Origin: Exophiala sp. HKRS030
Taxonomy: Eukaryota > Ascomycota > Eurotiomycetes > Chaetothyriales > Herpotrichiellaceae
Assembly: GCA_023897205.1 (NCBI GenBank)
Contig: JAHWDD010000009.1
Coordinates: 744,001 to 808,000 of the forward strand
Length of the DNA: 64,000 bases
Reading direction: 5' to 3'
The notes below the pieces were generated by a model that had not been told where the DNA came from, searched no databases, and was given only the letters and a program-made list of their open reading frames with translations. Positions 42,232-52,859 of the stretch are shown in pieces. Position 1 is the stretch's first letter. Every line of letters starts with the position of its first letter. The translations under genes were made by a program, and so were the position numbers.

Positions 42232-44357
42232 TCATAACAACGACAGGTGTAACGCCACAACATCGAGACTATGTTTCTGTTGTGTCTTTGAATAAAAGTA
42301 CCGGCCCATGAACTCGTGCAGTCCGTCGTAAGTATCAATGCGAAGGTGGTGTTGAGCAACGTACGAGGCTCGCTCGAGGAACCACGCCTCCTCGGGCTCT
42401 CCCTGTGCAGTGAAGTGCCCCGTCAAGAGAATCCACAGGAGAAGTTCATTCTCGTCGTACTGTCTCGTCTGGACACTACGCAGAGCTGGCCCAAAGGGGC
42501 CGAGGAGAGGACTTGACGTCCTGCTGCTGCATGACGCTGGCGAGACTGAAGGCGAGGGAGACGAGTCCTTGCTGTCTTTCGGCAGGTTCGTCTGGTCAAG
42601 GCGAAAAACGTCATTGGACCAATTCATGTCAATGCCGTACAATGCGCACTGGAGGAGACGCATGTTTGGCGTTGCGGACCGAAAAGATACCCGATTTGTA
42701 CAGCGGATGAGCATAAGTAGGACTGCAATCCTGAGCGCCTCCGCCTTCCTCGATTTGATGGTGTTCTCGACAAAATCTGGGTTGGCAGGTAGAAGAAGCA
42801 AATGATGAACGAATGCTCGTGCACGTTTGCACATCCAGTCTGCATCCTCTTTTCTGGCGTCAGGTGTGCGCCAGACATATTTCGCCACAGTAAGTACATC
42901 AAGGAGGTCTCGAACAATCGGGGTCATTAACGGTGGGATTGCGCCTGCAGCCAGAGCTCGTTCGAATCCCGACCCCAAATCCCAGTCAAGGATCATAGGT
43001 GCGTCCACTAGAATATCCACCTCGTGAGAGACGAAAGCACTGCTCGGTCTCGTCGCATCTGGGATATCGCTACCGAAAGGGAACGGTATATTAGCTCCCA
43101 CTCTGTATCGTGAATGATTCATGACGTCCTCTCTGATGGCGGTCATTCTGGCTTCATCCAGTGGACCAGGATCGTACAGAACAGGAAAAATCGGCAACCT
43201 TCCTGTTTCAATGCATACCAAATTGTCAATGTTCACGATTCCCTCTCGTGTAAAAGCATCAGACGGGTGTCCGGAAGGTTTCATCGGCAGAAGCTTCTTG
43301 GCCGCTTGTAGGTGCACGTTGGCAGCGTCGTAGCGTTGACAGATGTACTCTGCCAGTGCAAGGCACTGTACAGCACGGAGAAGGCTTGCATCGTCTGAGA
43401 TGCCTTGATCTTGACATTCCATCATTCTACCCCGGACTTCGTGTAACGTCATTTGCAAGTAGTACTCTGGCGGAGGAGACCCAATCGTCGGTATCCTTGA
43501 GATGTGCACCATCCTCGCAGCCATGATCACCATGATGCTAACGAATCTAATCCTCGACTGCATAGCACCTTGGAGTGCATTGTCTCGGACGGTTGTATAT
43601 CGGTTGACAGGCTGGAGGCGAGGAGGGAGAATTTCGGTTTTGTCGTTGTGGGCGCCAGTCATGGCAAAAATCCAGTAATATTTGATCAGGGCTTCGACAT
43701 GGCGTGTTATTGGAAAAGGCGTGGCAGAAAAAGGATCGACTCCGGACCCTGGAAGCCAGTTGTGCTTCGACACAACTTCGATCCTGTACCGATGTCGTCT
43801 GATGAAATCATTGACCCGCTTAGATGTCTGAGGGTGTTCGCGCGAGGACTCCTGGACTGGGGTTTTGACCCCATCGTCAACCTCAGGCTGTGAGGGAGAT
43901 CTATTTGCAGTCGATGTGTTGGTCGGATGGCGAGAGGGCCTGTGGTCAAAACGATCAGTCTCCACAAGCCCATGTAGCCCGCGACGTTGAATCGCACAGA
44001 GACGTATTTCCCCGCGAGTTTGGCCTGTTGACTCTCACCATGCCAACATCTTCTGCTCAAGGAAAGTATACAATGCATGAACGCCAAAGAGGTGGCTTAC
44101 CTAATGTGCAAGGGTCGAGGACGGCGAATTAATGTAGGATCGTGCCGCGATACACGGCTCCCTTTCAAAACTTCGCTTTTCGCATCGGATCTTTGACGTT
44201 GAACGAAGGAGAATATACGTTGTGTTTCCCGGCGGTCGCTCGATGATAACGAAAGCGAAGCCTCGTCCTTGTTCACCCATAGAAAGGTTGGGCTTTTCTT
44301 CTGCCGTTCACGCATAGTCTTGTACCCCTGACTTTGAGCGCTGGGCTCGTTCTCCAT
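42232..44357 (-). CDS. Zinc-less fungal transcription-factor-like protein
   Basis: Two exons on the minus strand, 44357-44101 and 43939-42232, give about 654 aa; the 161-nt intron (GTAAGC...CACAG) is inferred from phase and from the need for the typical N-terminus. Exon 1 contains FLWVNKDEASLSLSSSDRRETQRIFSFVQRQ, the same WVN...R..I..HV-type motif seen in the regulator at 8035-9708. Exon 2 carries the helical fungal transcription factor domain (HVEALIKYYWIFAMTG, ALQGAMQSRIRFVSIMVIMAARMV, ELLLWILLTGHFTAQGEPEEAWFLERASYVAQHH). No zinc cluster is present. Target genes unknown; probable nuclear regulator. Confidence 0.78.
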
Positions 44358-45032
44358 CGGCGATTTTTCAGTGGGATGATGAGTATTTGCGGGCGAGTAT
44401 CTAGAGAAGAACGAGGAGGATTATTAATCAGTAAATCTGAAGGAGCAGACTCTGTTAGCGCTTGCTGATGTTAGCAAAGTCCCGAGGGTCGAAACATCGG
44501 TCTCTCGGAATGAGGAATTTGGCAGATGTTCTCTGCCATGAATGTGCCAGAGACATGGGCGTCGCCATATCAAATGCCATCCACAATCTACTAATACTCC
44601 GTACACACTTTCGGTATTCGGAAGGACAGAAAGGGAAACGATAAAGATGCATTACAGTAGCGCATTGCTGAGTAACATTAGTTCCCGCCCTGCAGGCCAA
44701 TCGCAACAAGTACCTGTAATGACTAATCAAGGCTCCCCGGACCGAATTTTACCCGACACAAAAACATTTCTGAGATTCGCATCTTGAACACCAATTCGCA
44801 CTACGAGGACGAGTACCACCGAACAGAATCTTATGAGAGAACATGATTGTCGTTTAGATTGAACCATTCCCGGCCTAAACACAATACAGTACACAATCGG
44901 TAGGTCAACGAATCCCACTCGAGAAATCTAAACATCTTTGGCGTCTCGGTTGTCTTCGACCGCGCATCCCACCTTCACACCAAGCTTTGCTTCCATCATC
45001 CTGCTTCGACTTCGACCTCCCACACGCACGCA
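44358..45032. promoter_or_regulatory. Divergent promoter region with a TACTCCGTA motif
   Basis: Between the regulator and CSL4 genes; TACTCCGTA occurs at 44595-44603. No coding sequence supported. Confidence 0.5.
44595..44603 (-). repeat. TACGGAGTA motif copy 4 (reverse orientation)
   Basis: Exact copy in the divergent regulator/CSL4 promoter region, about 240 bp upstream of the regulator ATG. Confidence 0.6.
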
Positions 45033-45650
45033 ATGGCCACCTTCGTCGTTCCGGGTCAAGTAGTGGGTAGCACGGCCACCCACCTGCCCGGTCCAGGGAC
45101 ACACGTCTACGAGACAAACATCCTCGCTTCGATCATCGGGCGAACCTTCACCATCCCCGCTGCGACCAAGAACGACAAACCAACCATCTCAGTGCCCCGT
45201 CCAGGCCCGACACCCTCAAACATATCGGCCGCCACACCTCTTCCCAAAGTCGGCTCGGTCGTCCTCTGCCGCGTCACACGCGTCCAACAACGACAAGTCT
45301 CTGCTTCCATCCTCCTCATCGACCCATCCTCAGAAGACGTGACCTCTTACACGACGGCCACCAACGACGAGATCCAGTTCCAAGCGGTGCTGCGTCGCGA
45401 GGACATCCGCACGCACGAAAAGGACAAGATCGTCATGAACGAGATGTACAGGGTCGGAGACATCATACGGGCTGCCGTGATCAGCCTCGGTGACGAACGA
45501 AACTACTACGTCAGCACGGCCGGCAACGATTTCGGCGTCGTCGTCGCGACGAGCGGTGCCGGTAACGCCATGGTCCCCGCCAGCTGGAGGGAAATGAAGG
45601 ACGCGGTGACGGGACAAGGAGAGAGCCGAAAAGTCGCGAAGCCTTCATGA
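45033..45650 (+). CDS. CSL4: Exosome RNA-binding subunit Csl4
   Basis: Single exon, 205 aa. The N-terminal domain (FVVPGQVVGSTATHLPGPGTHVYETNILASIIGRT) and the S1 domain (VGSVVLCRVTRVQQRQVSASILLIDPS, then FQAVLRREDIRTHEKDK, YRVGDIIRAAVISLGDERNYYVSTAGNDFGVVVATS) match Csl4/EXOSC1. Csl4 is one of the three cap proteins of the RNA exosome, acting in the nucleus and cytoplasm. The C-terminal zinc-ribbon of archaeal and some eukaryotic homologues lacks its Cys pairs here, which is usual in fungi. Start chosen at the first ATG after the pyrimidine-rich leader. Confidence 0.95.
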   Translation: MATFVVPGQVVGSTATHLPGPGTHVYETNILASIIGRTFTIPAATKNDKPTISVPRPGPTPSNISAATPLPKVGSVVLCRVTRVQQRQVSASILLIDPSSEDVTSYTTATNDEIQFQAVLRREDIRTHEKDKIVMNEMYRVGDIIRAAVISLGDERNYYVSTAGNDFGVVVATSGAGNAMVPASWREMKDAVTGQGESRKVAKPS

Positions 45651-46944
45651 AACAGAGAATTCCCAAACGGAGTCCTCCAAAGGCACTGGACCCCATTCCT
45701 TTCTTTCACCCTCGGATTGAGACAACTACGTGTCTATCCCGTCAGCCGTGGCTGCGCAGCAGGCCGATTGGGAGGTCTTTCGGACAAGCTAGTACCTGGA
45801 CCACGTAAACAGGATTCTTTCCAAAGGCCACACAAAGTGTCAACAACAGCAAAGGTACCGTCATCAGCACAGCACCCAACCACTCAAAGCCATTTACGAG
45901 GCAACGTCGTCGTGCAGAGCACAAATTGTGCCCTAGGTATACCTTGTAAGTGGCGAGGTTCAATGAACAAATCTCCCTGCAGTACCGAGCCCCTCTTTCA
46001 CACACGCTCGGTCACCCTGGCACCAAGTCCTAGGCATTGGGCAGCTTGCCCCTCGAAAAAAATCTAATACGAGGGCTCTCGACCGGATATGGAATTTCTA
46101 TTCTGAGACGCCGTACGATCGATCATCCGCCCTTCTGGTGACGACCTGCTCGGCCACCCTGGTCACCTCTTGCGGGAAAGAATTCGAATAGTTGATAGTT
46201 TTCGTCGAATAAGCGCAGAGCAGAATGTGCATCGAAACCGAGCGACCTCTGCCTCTTACACACACAAACATAACCATGCTCTCGTCTATCTCCATGTCCT
46301 ACGCCACTTCGCAGCTTCCCCCTACCCAGTCAGCTGCCCGTACCTTTACATCTCACACCATCACACATACATACATGACATCAGTCAATCAAGCAAACCC
46401 CTCTCCAGTATCCATGGTCACGACCTTTCCAATGTCAGGCTGTGTTCGTCACGGGAGGGAGATCAACCCAGAGTCCGTGGGTCATCAAAACCATTCACTT
46501 GGTTTTTCTTGATCTTCAGACCTCCTCTTTCCAGGTCTGGCATTGCTTAGCTTCAAAAGTGGCATGTCAGAAAGATTCAACTATGAGGAAACAGTCTTCT
46601 CTGCTAGTGTCTCAACATCAAAAGTAAAGGCGAGTTTGTTGACTTGAAAAGTTGTATAATTAATGCAATCATGCTAAGAGAAAAAAGGTCCTAGCCACGG
46701 TTTGCTCCCTTTCACAAACCCATAAGTTTCCATTGATAAAATATTCATCCTCAACCCCTCTTCCTGTGTTTCCCATGTAACCAGCATTCGGTGCAGTCAA
46801 ACATTGAAGCTCCAGAACGCCTCGCTATGCCGCTCCACCATCCTATTCGCATATTCAACCTCCATGTTCAGGGGTATATAATGAACGCAAAACAATAAGC
46901 TTCCTCGTGCAAGACTGCAACAATCTTATCTGTGCCCGGCTCCT
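45651..46944. other. Gene-free region between convergent genes
   Basis: 1.3 kb containing the 3' flanks of CSL4 and VAC8. Overlapping frames around 46170-46550 read as low-complexity His/Thr/Ser without family signal. Nothing supported. Confidence 0.45.
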
Positions 46945-48883
46945 CTAACCCTCTACTAGTGTTTGCTTGGGGCCTTTCCCAAGTAGTTCGAGCGATCTCT
47001 GGGCAAGTGCAATGACTTCTCCCTCGCCATCCTCGCCCTCTTCGTCATCGGATTCGACATGCTTGTCCGCAATAGTCTTGACCATTTGGATAATATCTTC
47101 GGATTTAGCCACCAAACTCACCAGCTTCTTGTCTTCGGATTCTAAAAGTTGCAACAATGTCCAGATAGCAATGTGTTGAAAGGTTGGATCACCGCTGGCC
47201 AAGAAACGCTTCAGATAACCGTGGATTCCGCCATTTGGTTCGGTCCAATCCCGGACAAAAATTGAATAATCACCGACTTTGGAGGACAAATTGCCCAGGG
47301 CGGCCGCACTATTGCCTTGAACTTCGATGCTTTCAGAATCGGTGAGAGGAATTAGAACGTCGAAGACTCCAAGATTCAGAAGATGCGGCTTGAGCTCATC
47401 ACTGAGAGCCAGTACAGCGATCGCTGCGGTCATCTCAGATTGAACACTCAACGGAACTTGCAGCACTAGTTCCTTGCATTTCTGCACCGCACCGGCTTCT
47501 AAAACCAGTTGCTTGTTCCGGTCCGAGCTTGCTGCGAGGTTGCGAAGTGTCGAAATGGCATGGCACTGGATTTCTTCATTGTCTGTAGATCCGAGAAGGT
47601 CGACCAAGGGTTTTAGGAAACCAGCGTCGATAATGGGTGATTCGTTCAACGGGTGGATAGATATGTTCCTAATGCAAGCCACAGCAGAGAGAATTAGGGG
47701 CAGGTAGGAAGATTGGAGGAGGCGAAGAAGGGGCTGCAAGCCGCGGGCTCTGACAATCTCCAGCTGGTATTTCTCGTCCGAGGCCAGATTTCGAAGAGCT
47801 AATGCAGCTTGACATTGAACTTTCGGAGTACCGGAGTCCATTAATTGTACCAAAGATTGGACAAGACGAGACTCAGTTTGAGCCAACTTCTTTCTGTTTG
47901 AGGCGTCGACTGCAATATTGCTAAGAGCTGTAGTGCAGTAGTATTGAACATCCTGATCGGTGGAGGATAGAAGTTGTACAAGAACAGGAATAGCGCCGGC
48001 GTTGACGAGCTGCTGTCGATTGTCATCTGTATGATATCAGGATACGGCCACCTTATAAAGAGAGCTTTTCTTACCAGAATGTGTCATGTTGAGCAATGCG
48101 CCGGTAGCGTTTCTTTGAACACGCATATCTTTCGACTTTGCCAGCCTGGTCAGCGGCCCTAGAGCTCCCGACCTTGCAATCTTGGCCTTGTTGTCTTCAT
48201 GTGTTGCAAGATTGGTGATGCATCCAACCGCATTGCACTGCACTTCCACATTCGGCGACATCATCTGACGAATCAATGGTGGTAGTCCTCCAAGCTGGAC
48301 GATGGCAACTTTGTTTTCCGCTGCTTTGTGTCAGTGACGAATCTTGTTGTTCATACTGCCAACGTACTGTTTACTGCGAGGTTGCCTAATGCAGCACTTG
48401 CCGCTCTTTGCACTTCGATGTCGGGATTTTGCAACAGGAACAGTATTGGTTCGAGGACATCTCGGTCGACTTCTCTTACATCTATACTTTCGTCAGATCA
48501 TGCTCCTTCTCCGATCTTCTCATTTGTCCATACCTCGTTCTGTGATTTCGGCAAATGTGAGACTAGCACTCCGTTGTAGGTCGACGTTCTCGGAATACAC
48601 CAGCGTGCACAGAGCTCGTAAGGGTTCGCCGGAAAAGAAGTCGGTCTCGCCTCGCTGTATTCATTAGAATTGCCATCCCAGTGTCAGTCGGCATTCAACG
48701 TACATTCTCAAGGTATTGTAAAAGATCTGCCACTGCTTCCCGCTCACTATCCGCCAGGGCAGGCTCGTAGAGGTTATCTTTCGGCCGACCTGCAACAACA
48801 CCATCAGCGAAAAGTGTGGGAAAACAAGCTCTTGAATGCTGACCCCGGCAGGAGGAACAGAGAGAGGACATTGTGTTTCCCAT
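46945..48883 (-). CDS. VAC8: Vacuolar armadillo-repeat protein Vac8
   Basis: Six exons on the minus strand (48883-48844, 48789-48704, 48654-48534, 48481-48368, 48320-48075, 48026-46945) give 562 aa. Exon 1 encodes only [14 protein letters not shown], an N-terminal myristoylation (Gly2) and palmitoylation (Cys9, Cys12) signal. Exon 2 begins the conserved [25 protein letters not shown] block; exons 3-6 hold about a dozen armadillo repeats ([55 protein letters not shown]). Vac8 acts on the vacuole membrane in inheritance, nucleus-vacuole contacts and autophagy. All phases are consistent. Intron 1 is 54 nt and stop-free. Confidence 0.96.
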
Positions 48884-49991
48884 CTCGAGGCGGAGAGCCC
48901 CGTAGGGTCAACTTCGTGGGAGAGGAGTCGTTGAGCAAGGGCGCGAGGGGGAAGAAGTCTCAGGCGATGGTCGTGGCCAGGAAGAAATGTGTGGATCGTG
49001 AGCAGCTCATCTGATGTGACGTCGACAAATGCAATGTAAGCTATGCTCGGGACTCTTTGTGAAGAAGTTGAAGAAAGCTCGACGAGATGTTGGACTGCCC
49101 GCGTTGGAACCGTGGGCCTCGCGGTCTGCAGTGCAGGCACGATCAAACCCGAGAGATTTGGAGTAAGCAGGCACCGAGCGAGTCCAGTCGCGGTGCAAGT
49201 GGGTGGCAGGGTTCTTGCACTCAACGATCCAAATGGGGAGTTGTCGAGGAAGGTCCGAGATGTAATGAAGTGATGTCGGGTGCTTGTCGACGACGACGAC
49301 GTGATGCGAGAAGCTTCAGGTTGAGAAGCGGTACGAGTGACCACTAGTTTCGCTCGTTACTGTATCCACGGAAATCGTAGCGTGAAGACGAGGGCGTCAG
49401 TTTAGGCTGCACATGTTGTTTGGACTGACCCCGAAAACTGACCCGGCAGGGCCTAGACTAGCAGCTGTCGATACCTGTAAACACGGCGCCTTATTGGCAC
49501 AACCGCCTAGTGAACCTCGCTTACCGAAGCCCAGCAGCCGAACACAGGCGCCTCCCGCGCCCGACAGCGATAATCATCACCACCGAAAACACGTCGCACT
49601 CTTAAGGAGAAGCACCCATCACCACCCCCCCTACTAGCCATGTCAGAAGACTTGGAATGTGGCAGATGACCGCAAAGTGCCTCAATTTTAACAGCTTGCA
49701 CCTTGCTGACCATCTCAAAACACTATTGTAACATTGACCCCGAGATGCGGAATCCTCGACGAAAGTACGATCATTCAAACATTATGTATTTCTGAATATG
49801 CTGCCTATCGCATTGGGGTATCTCATGTCTCAGGTACTGTGCGAGAACATCGAAAACGGTGGCAAAACCCCTTCCTGGCCATGTTTCTGTGTCATGAACT
49901 CAATTGTCCCTCCCTTGCGCCGGATCCTGGTTGTTGGAACGTTCTGATATCTAAAATGAAAAGAAATTCGTGACAAGGAGGCAGATAATTA
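48884..49991. other. VAC8 upstream region
   Basis: 1.1 kb, GC-rich near VAC8. A minus-strand frame of 226 codons is open across 48664-49344, but begins with GTG and overlaps VAC8 exons in another frame; it is treated as leader. No other element seen. Confidence 0.45.
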
Positions 49992-50243
49992 TCATGCCTT
50001 AGTCGATTGTTTCTGGCCACCGAACAGAGGCTCTTGTTTGATGCTAGGCGAGTAGATGCTTGCTGGCGTCAAGGGTTCCTGTGTTGGTCGGAGTTGGTTG
50101 AGGGCTCGCTTGAAGAAAGACCTGCCCTTGCTTGATTCAGCCGAGGCGTCGGATTCATTGGAGTCGCGTCGAGATGATGGCTTTGCCGACTTATTCTTCT
50201 GGGCCTCGACAATGTTGAAGTACCCGAGGTACGTGGAAGGCAT
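49992..50243 (-). CDS. Small hypothetical protein (83 aa)
   Basis: Short single-exon frame starting MPSTYLGYFNIVEAQKNK, with a Ser/Asp/Glu-rich middle, a KGRSFFKRALNQLRPTQEPLTPASIY stretch and a C-terminal QEPLFGGQKQSTKA. The length and basic/polar composition are typical of small fungal proteins of unknown function. Start context is GCCATCAC-like, and the 5' side is a CA/TC-rich leader. Codon use supports coding; no family recognised. Confidence 0.5.
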   Translation of the reverse strand: MPSTYLGYFNIVEAQKNKSAKPSSRRDSNESDASAESSKGRSFFKRALNQLRPTQEPLTPASIYSPSIKQEPLFGGQKQSTKA

Positions 50244-51635
50244 CTTGAACTGGTTGTTGGCGGACGGCGTAGACTGAGTGATGGCTACTGGTGGCTATTG
50301 ATGTTGAGTGTGTTTGGTTCAACGGAAGGGAGATCGACTTGAGATCAGGTGAGATGTTTGAAGCAGTATAGATATGGAGTGGTATGAATACTTGTGGTTC
50401 TTTCTCTTCACTGCGGGATGTACATGACCTTCCTCGAGGGATCTGGGGCATGTTTATATATCTACGCCTACCTTGAATTTTTCTCAAGTCATGCCGTGGC
50501 CCCTGGGTGAAGTGGACGGGCCTCATACCACGCCTTGTTGCATTGTGTCGCCAGTGTCTGAGAAGGATGGAGGTCGCTGCCAATGAGGTGGTATCACATA
50601 CGTGCAAGGCGTGTATAACTGTCTTTAGCGGAATCAATGTGTCAAGGCACGTGTGCACCTGCTTTTAGGGATTGTCGTGGATCCTGAGCCACTCACAGTC
50701 AGGCAATTGTGGTGAAAATTTTTGCTTAACTAAGACCTCTAATGGCAACGTGCCGTGGAACCACCAGGCATGTCACCACTCCCTTTTGCCTCCTACGAGG
50801 TACAGTTAGGTACACAAAAAACAGGAAAATCTTAATGGATGGAGTACCCATAGAGGAAGGGAAAAAATAGAAACCAAGATGCTGATGTCACATCTGTACT
50901 GTATGTTCCGCTCTCTCTCGTATGGAATACGGATACTTGGGCTAGAATCGCCAAATCCCATGGTCATTACTCGAAGTCCATACTCGGTCAAGCTCCTATC
51001 CTATACAGTGACATTTAGGAGCAACCAACTGTCAAAGTCCAATAGAATCAATATCAGAAATCAATTATCTAATGCCATGCACAGCCTCTGGCCATATCTT
51101 GGTCACTACGTGACACCTAGGATAATGCACATATTAAAAGCAAGATACCAAATGCAAGGATTCGTCCTACCCATTAGAGACTATTTTACAGAAGTACTTG
51201 CGCTCTTACCAGTCCAAGTCGAGGCCGCAGCAAACGGTGGTACATTTCCTGCCATCGTGAGCCAGGAACATCCAGCTCGTCCAACAAACGGGGTTGGCTT
51301 TTCTTTATGTAAGATGATTTCCAAGTACATTGCGGCTGGAGAAATGTTTTGTTTCAGCATCTTGAAACGAGCAGTCCAGCGGACAAGCAGTTTACGAGGC
51401 GGGTCACCTGAATGGCGACCAGTGCAGAGTGAAACTGACCGTTCGGTCGATCTCCAACAACGTTGGCAGCTGGCTCTCTGTGAGACGCGGCACTGAGGGT
51501 TTCATGGCTTCTTACCATGGCCGTGAAGCGAATTTGTAGACCGAGGAATATGGTATGAATACAAGCAGCATAAAATACCCACCAACCAACCGGAGTGTGA
51601 GTGTGGCAACAGACACTTTGTAGTTGTAAGGGTCT
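50244..51635. other. Gene-poor region
   Basis: 1.4 kb between divergent and convergent flanks. A 205-codon plus-strand frame at 50879-51496 has no family signal and irregular composition. No supported feature. Confidence 0.45.
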
Positions 51636-52859
51636 TCAGTAACGCCGTCTCTGTCTCGGATCGTCGTGGCCGTCGTTGTCATGGTGTCGCTTTCTCGAGC
51701 TGTAGTCGTCATCTCTTCTTCCACCACCGTATCGATCACGGTCGCGGTCGCGATCTCGGTGTCGATCTCGTTCACGATCACGGTCGTACCCACGGTCGCG
51801 ACCACCAAGGGGCTCGTGATTGCCTCCTGAGCCGCCCCGATCACCTCCGTATCCATTGCGACGATCTTCGTAACCTCCGCCATAACCACTGCGACCACCA
51901 GGACCACTGGGCGCATTTGGCGGTGGAGGTCCATTCGAATAACCTCCTTGTCGACCACCGAATCCACCGCCACCCTGGTAGCCAATGCCACCTCGTCCAC
52001 CATAGCCACCTCGATCGCCACGGAAGCCCCCTCGGAAACCACCCCGACCTCCAAAACCACCGCGGAAACCTCCTCCATAGCCACCTTGAGGTGCTCCAAA
52101 GGTAGGTTTGGCAGGTGCTTGTTTTGTGTACCCTCTTCCTCCTAAACCACCACCAAATCTTCGAGGCCTCCAGCCAGGTACCATTCGGCCACGTTCCACA
52201 TCGACAACCACTCTGCGATCTTTGATCCGTAGACCATCTGTTTCTTTGTAGGCGGCTAGAGAGCACAACAAGGCGATCATGTCAGTTTCATACGGTCTTA
52301 CCATGCAATGATCGACTGCGACGGTAGGGGATGTTTGGGGAAGGGCAGCAGTTGCACAGAGAGAATTACCTCGCATATCCTTTTCACGTTCGTAGACGAT
52401 AAAGGCATAACCACGATGCGGCTTTTTGGGTTTGGGATTCGTCTCATCCTTGACGATTCGTATCCGTTCGATGGGACCAAACCTTCCAAACTCACGTTCC
52501 AAGTCTGATTCTTTGATGTCGTAACTGAGGCGGCTTACGAACAGAGTCTTCTCAGCATCACCTTTGATCTTTGGGTCTTCGCTTGGCTTGTAATCTGGAA
52601 AGTTCTCATTCTTCATCTGCTCCAGCCATTTCTGTTTCTCCAATCGTTTCCGATCGCGTTGTTGCAGCCATGACTCTGTGGGGTGATACTCGTCTGTCTC
52701 TTTGTAGTCTTGGAATTGAGGGAGGAACGCTGCAATGCCAGACAACTGTGACGTCTTCACAGCTCGCTCTTCGGGAGCAGTGTCCTGAGGAGGAATGTAG
52801 CGAAGAGGAGGTCGCGGCTGGAAGAGAGCTAGCAGGTTGGGTGGGAGTTTATCTGTCAT
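51636..52859 (-). CDS. U1 snRNP 70 kDa protein
   Basis: Two exons on the minus strand, 52859-52370 and 52255-51636, encode 369 aa (MTDKLPPNLLALF...). Residues 1-90 are the conserved U1-70K N-terminus (RPPLRYIPPQD, then QRDRKRLEKQKWLEQMKN). The RRM contains RNP2 LFVSRL (106-111) and RNP1 RGYAFIVY (149-156), and exon 2 completes it (AAYKETDGLRIKDRRVVVDVERGR). The C-terminus is Gly-rich with RGG-like and Arg/Asp repeats. It binds stem-loop I of U1 snRNA and helps recognise 5' splice sites. The 114-nt intron lies directly after RNP1, is divisible by three, and is stop-free; it has CTGAC as a likely branch site. Confidence 0.95.
   Translation of the reverse strand: MTDKLPPNLLALFQPRPPLRYIPPQDTAPEERAVKTSQLSGIAAFLPQFQDYKETDEYHPTESWLQQRDRKRLEKQKWLEQMKNENFPDYKPSEDPKIKGDAEKTLFVSRLSYDIKESDLEREFGRFGPIERIRIVKDETNPKPKKPHRGYAFIVYEREKDMRGNSLCATAALPQTSPTVAVDHCMVRPYETDMIALLCSLAAYKETDGLRIKDRRVVVDVERGRMVPGWRPRRFGGGLGGRGYTKQAPAKPTFGAPQGGYGGGFRGGFGGRGGFRGGFRGDRGGYGGRGGIGYQGGGGFGGRQGGYSNGPPPPNAPSGPGGRSGYGGGYEDRRNGYGGDRGGSGGNHEPLGGRDRGYDRDRERDRHRDRDRDRDRYGGGRRDDDYSSRKRHHDNDGHDDPRQRRRY

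Noticed and set aside
46170..46550. Overlapping frames downstream of CSL4
   Set aside because: Low-complexity translation, no conserved segment; 3' flank of convergent genes.
48664..49344. 226-codon minus-strand frame over the VAC8 leader
   Set aside because: It begins with GTG, overlaps VAC8 exons 1-2 in another frame and is low-complexity; most likely a GC-rich leader.
50879..51496. 205-codon plus-strand frame
   Set aside because: Irregular composition, no domain, and located in the 3' flank of U1-70K.
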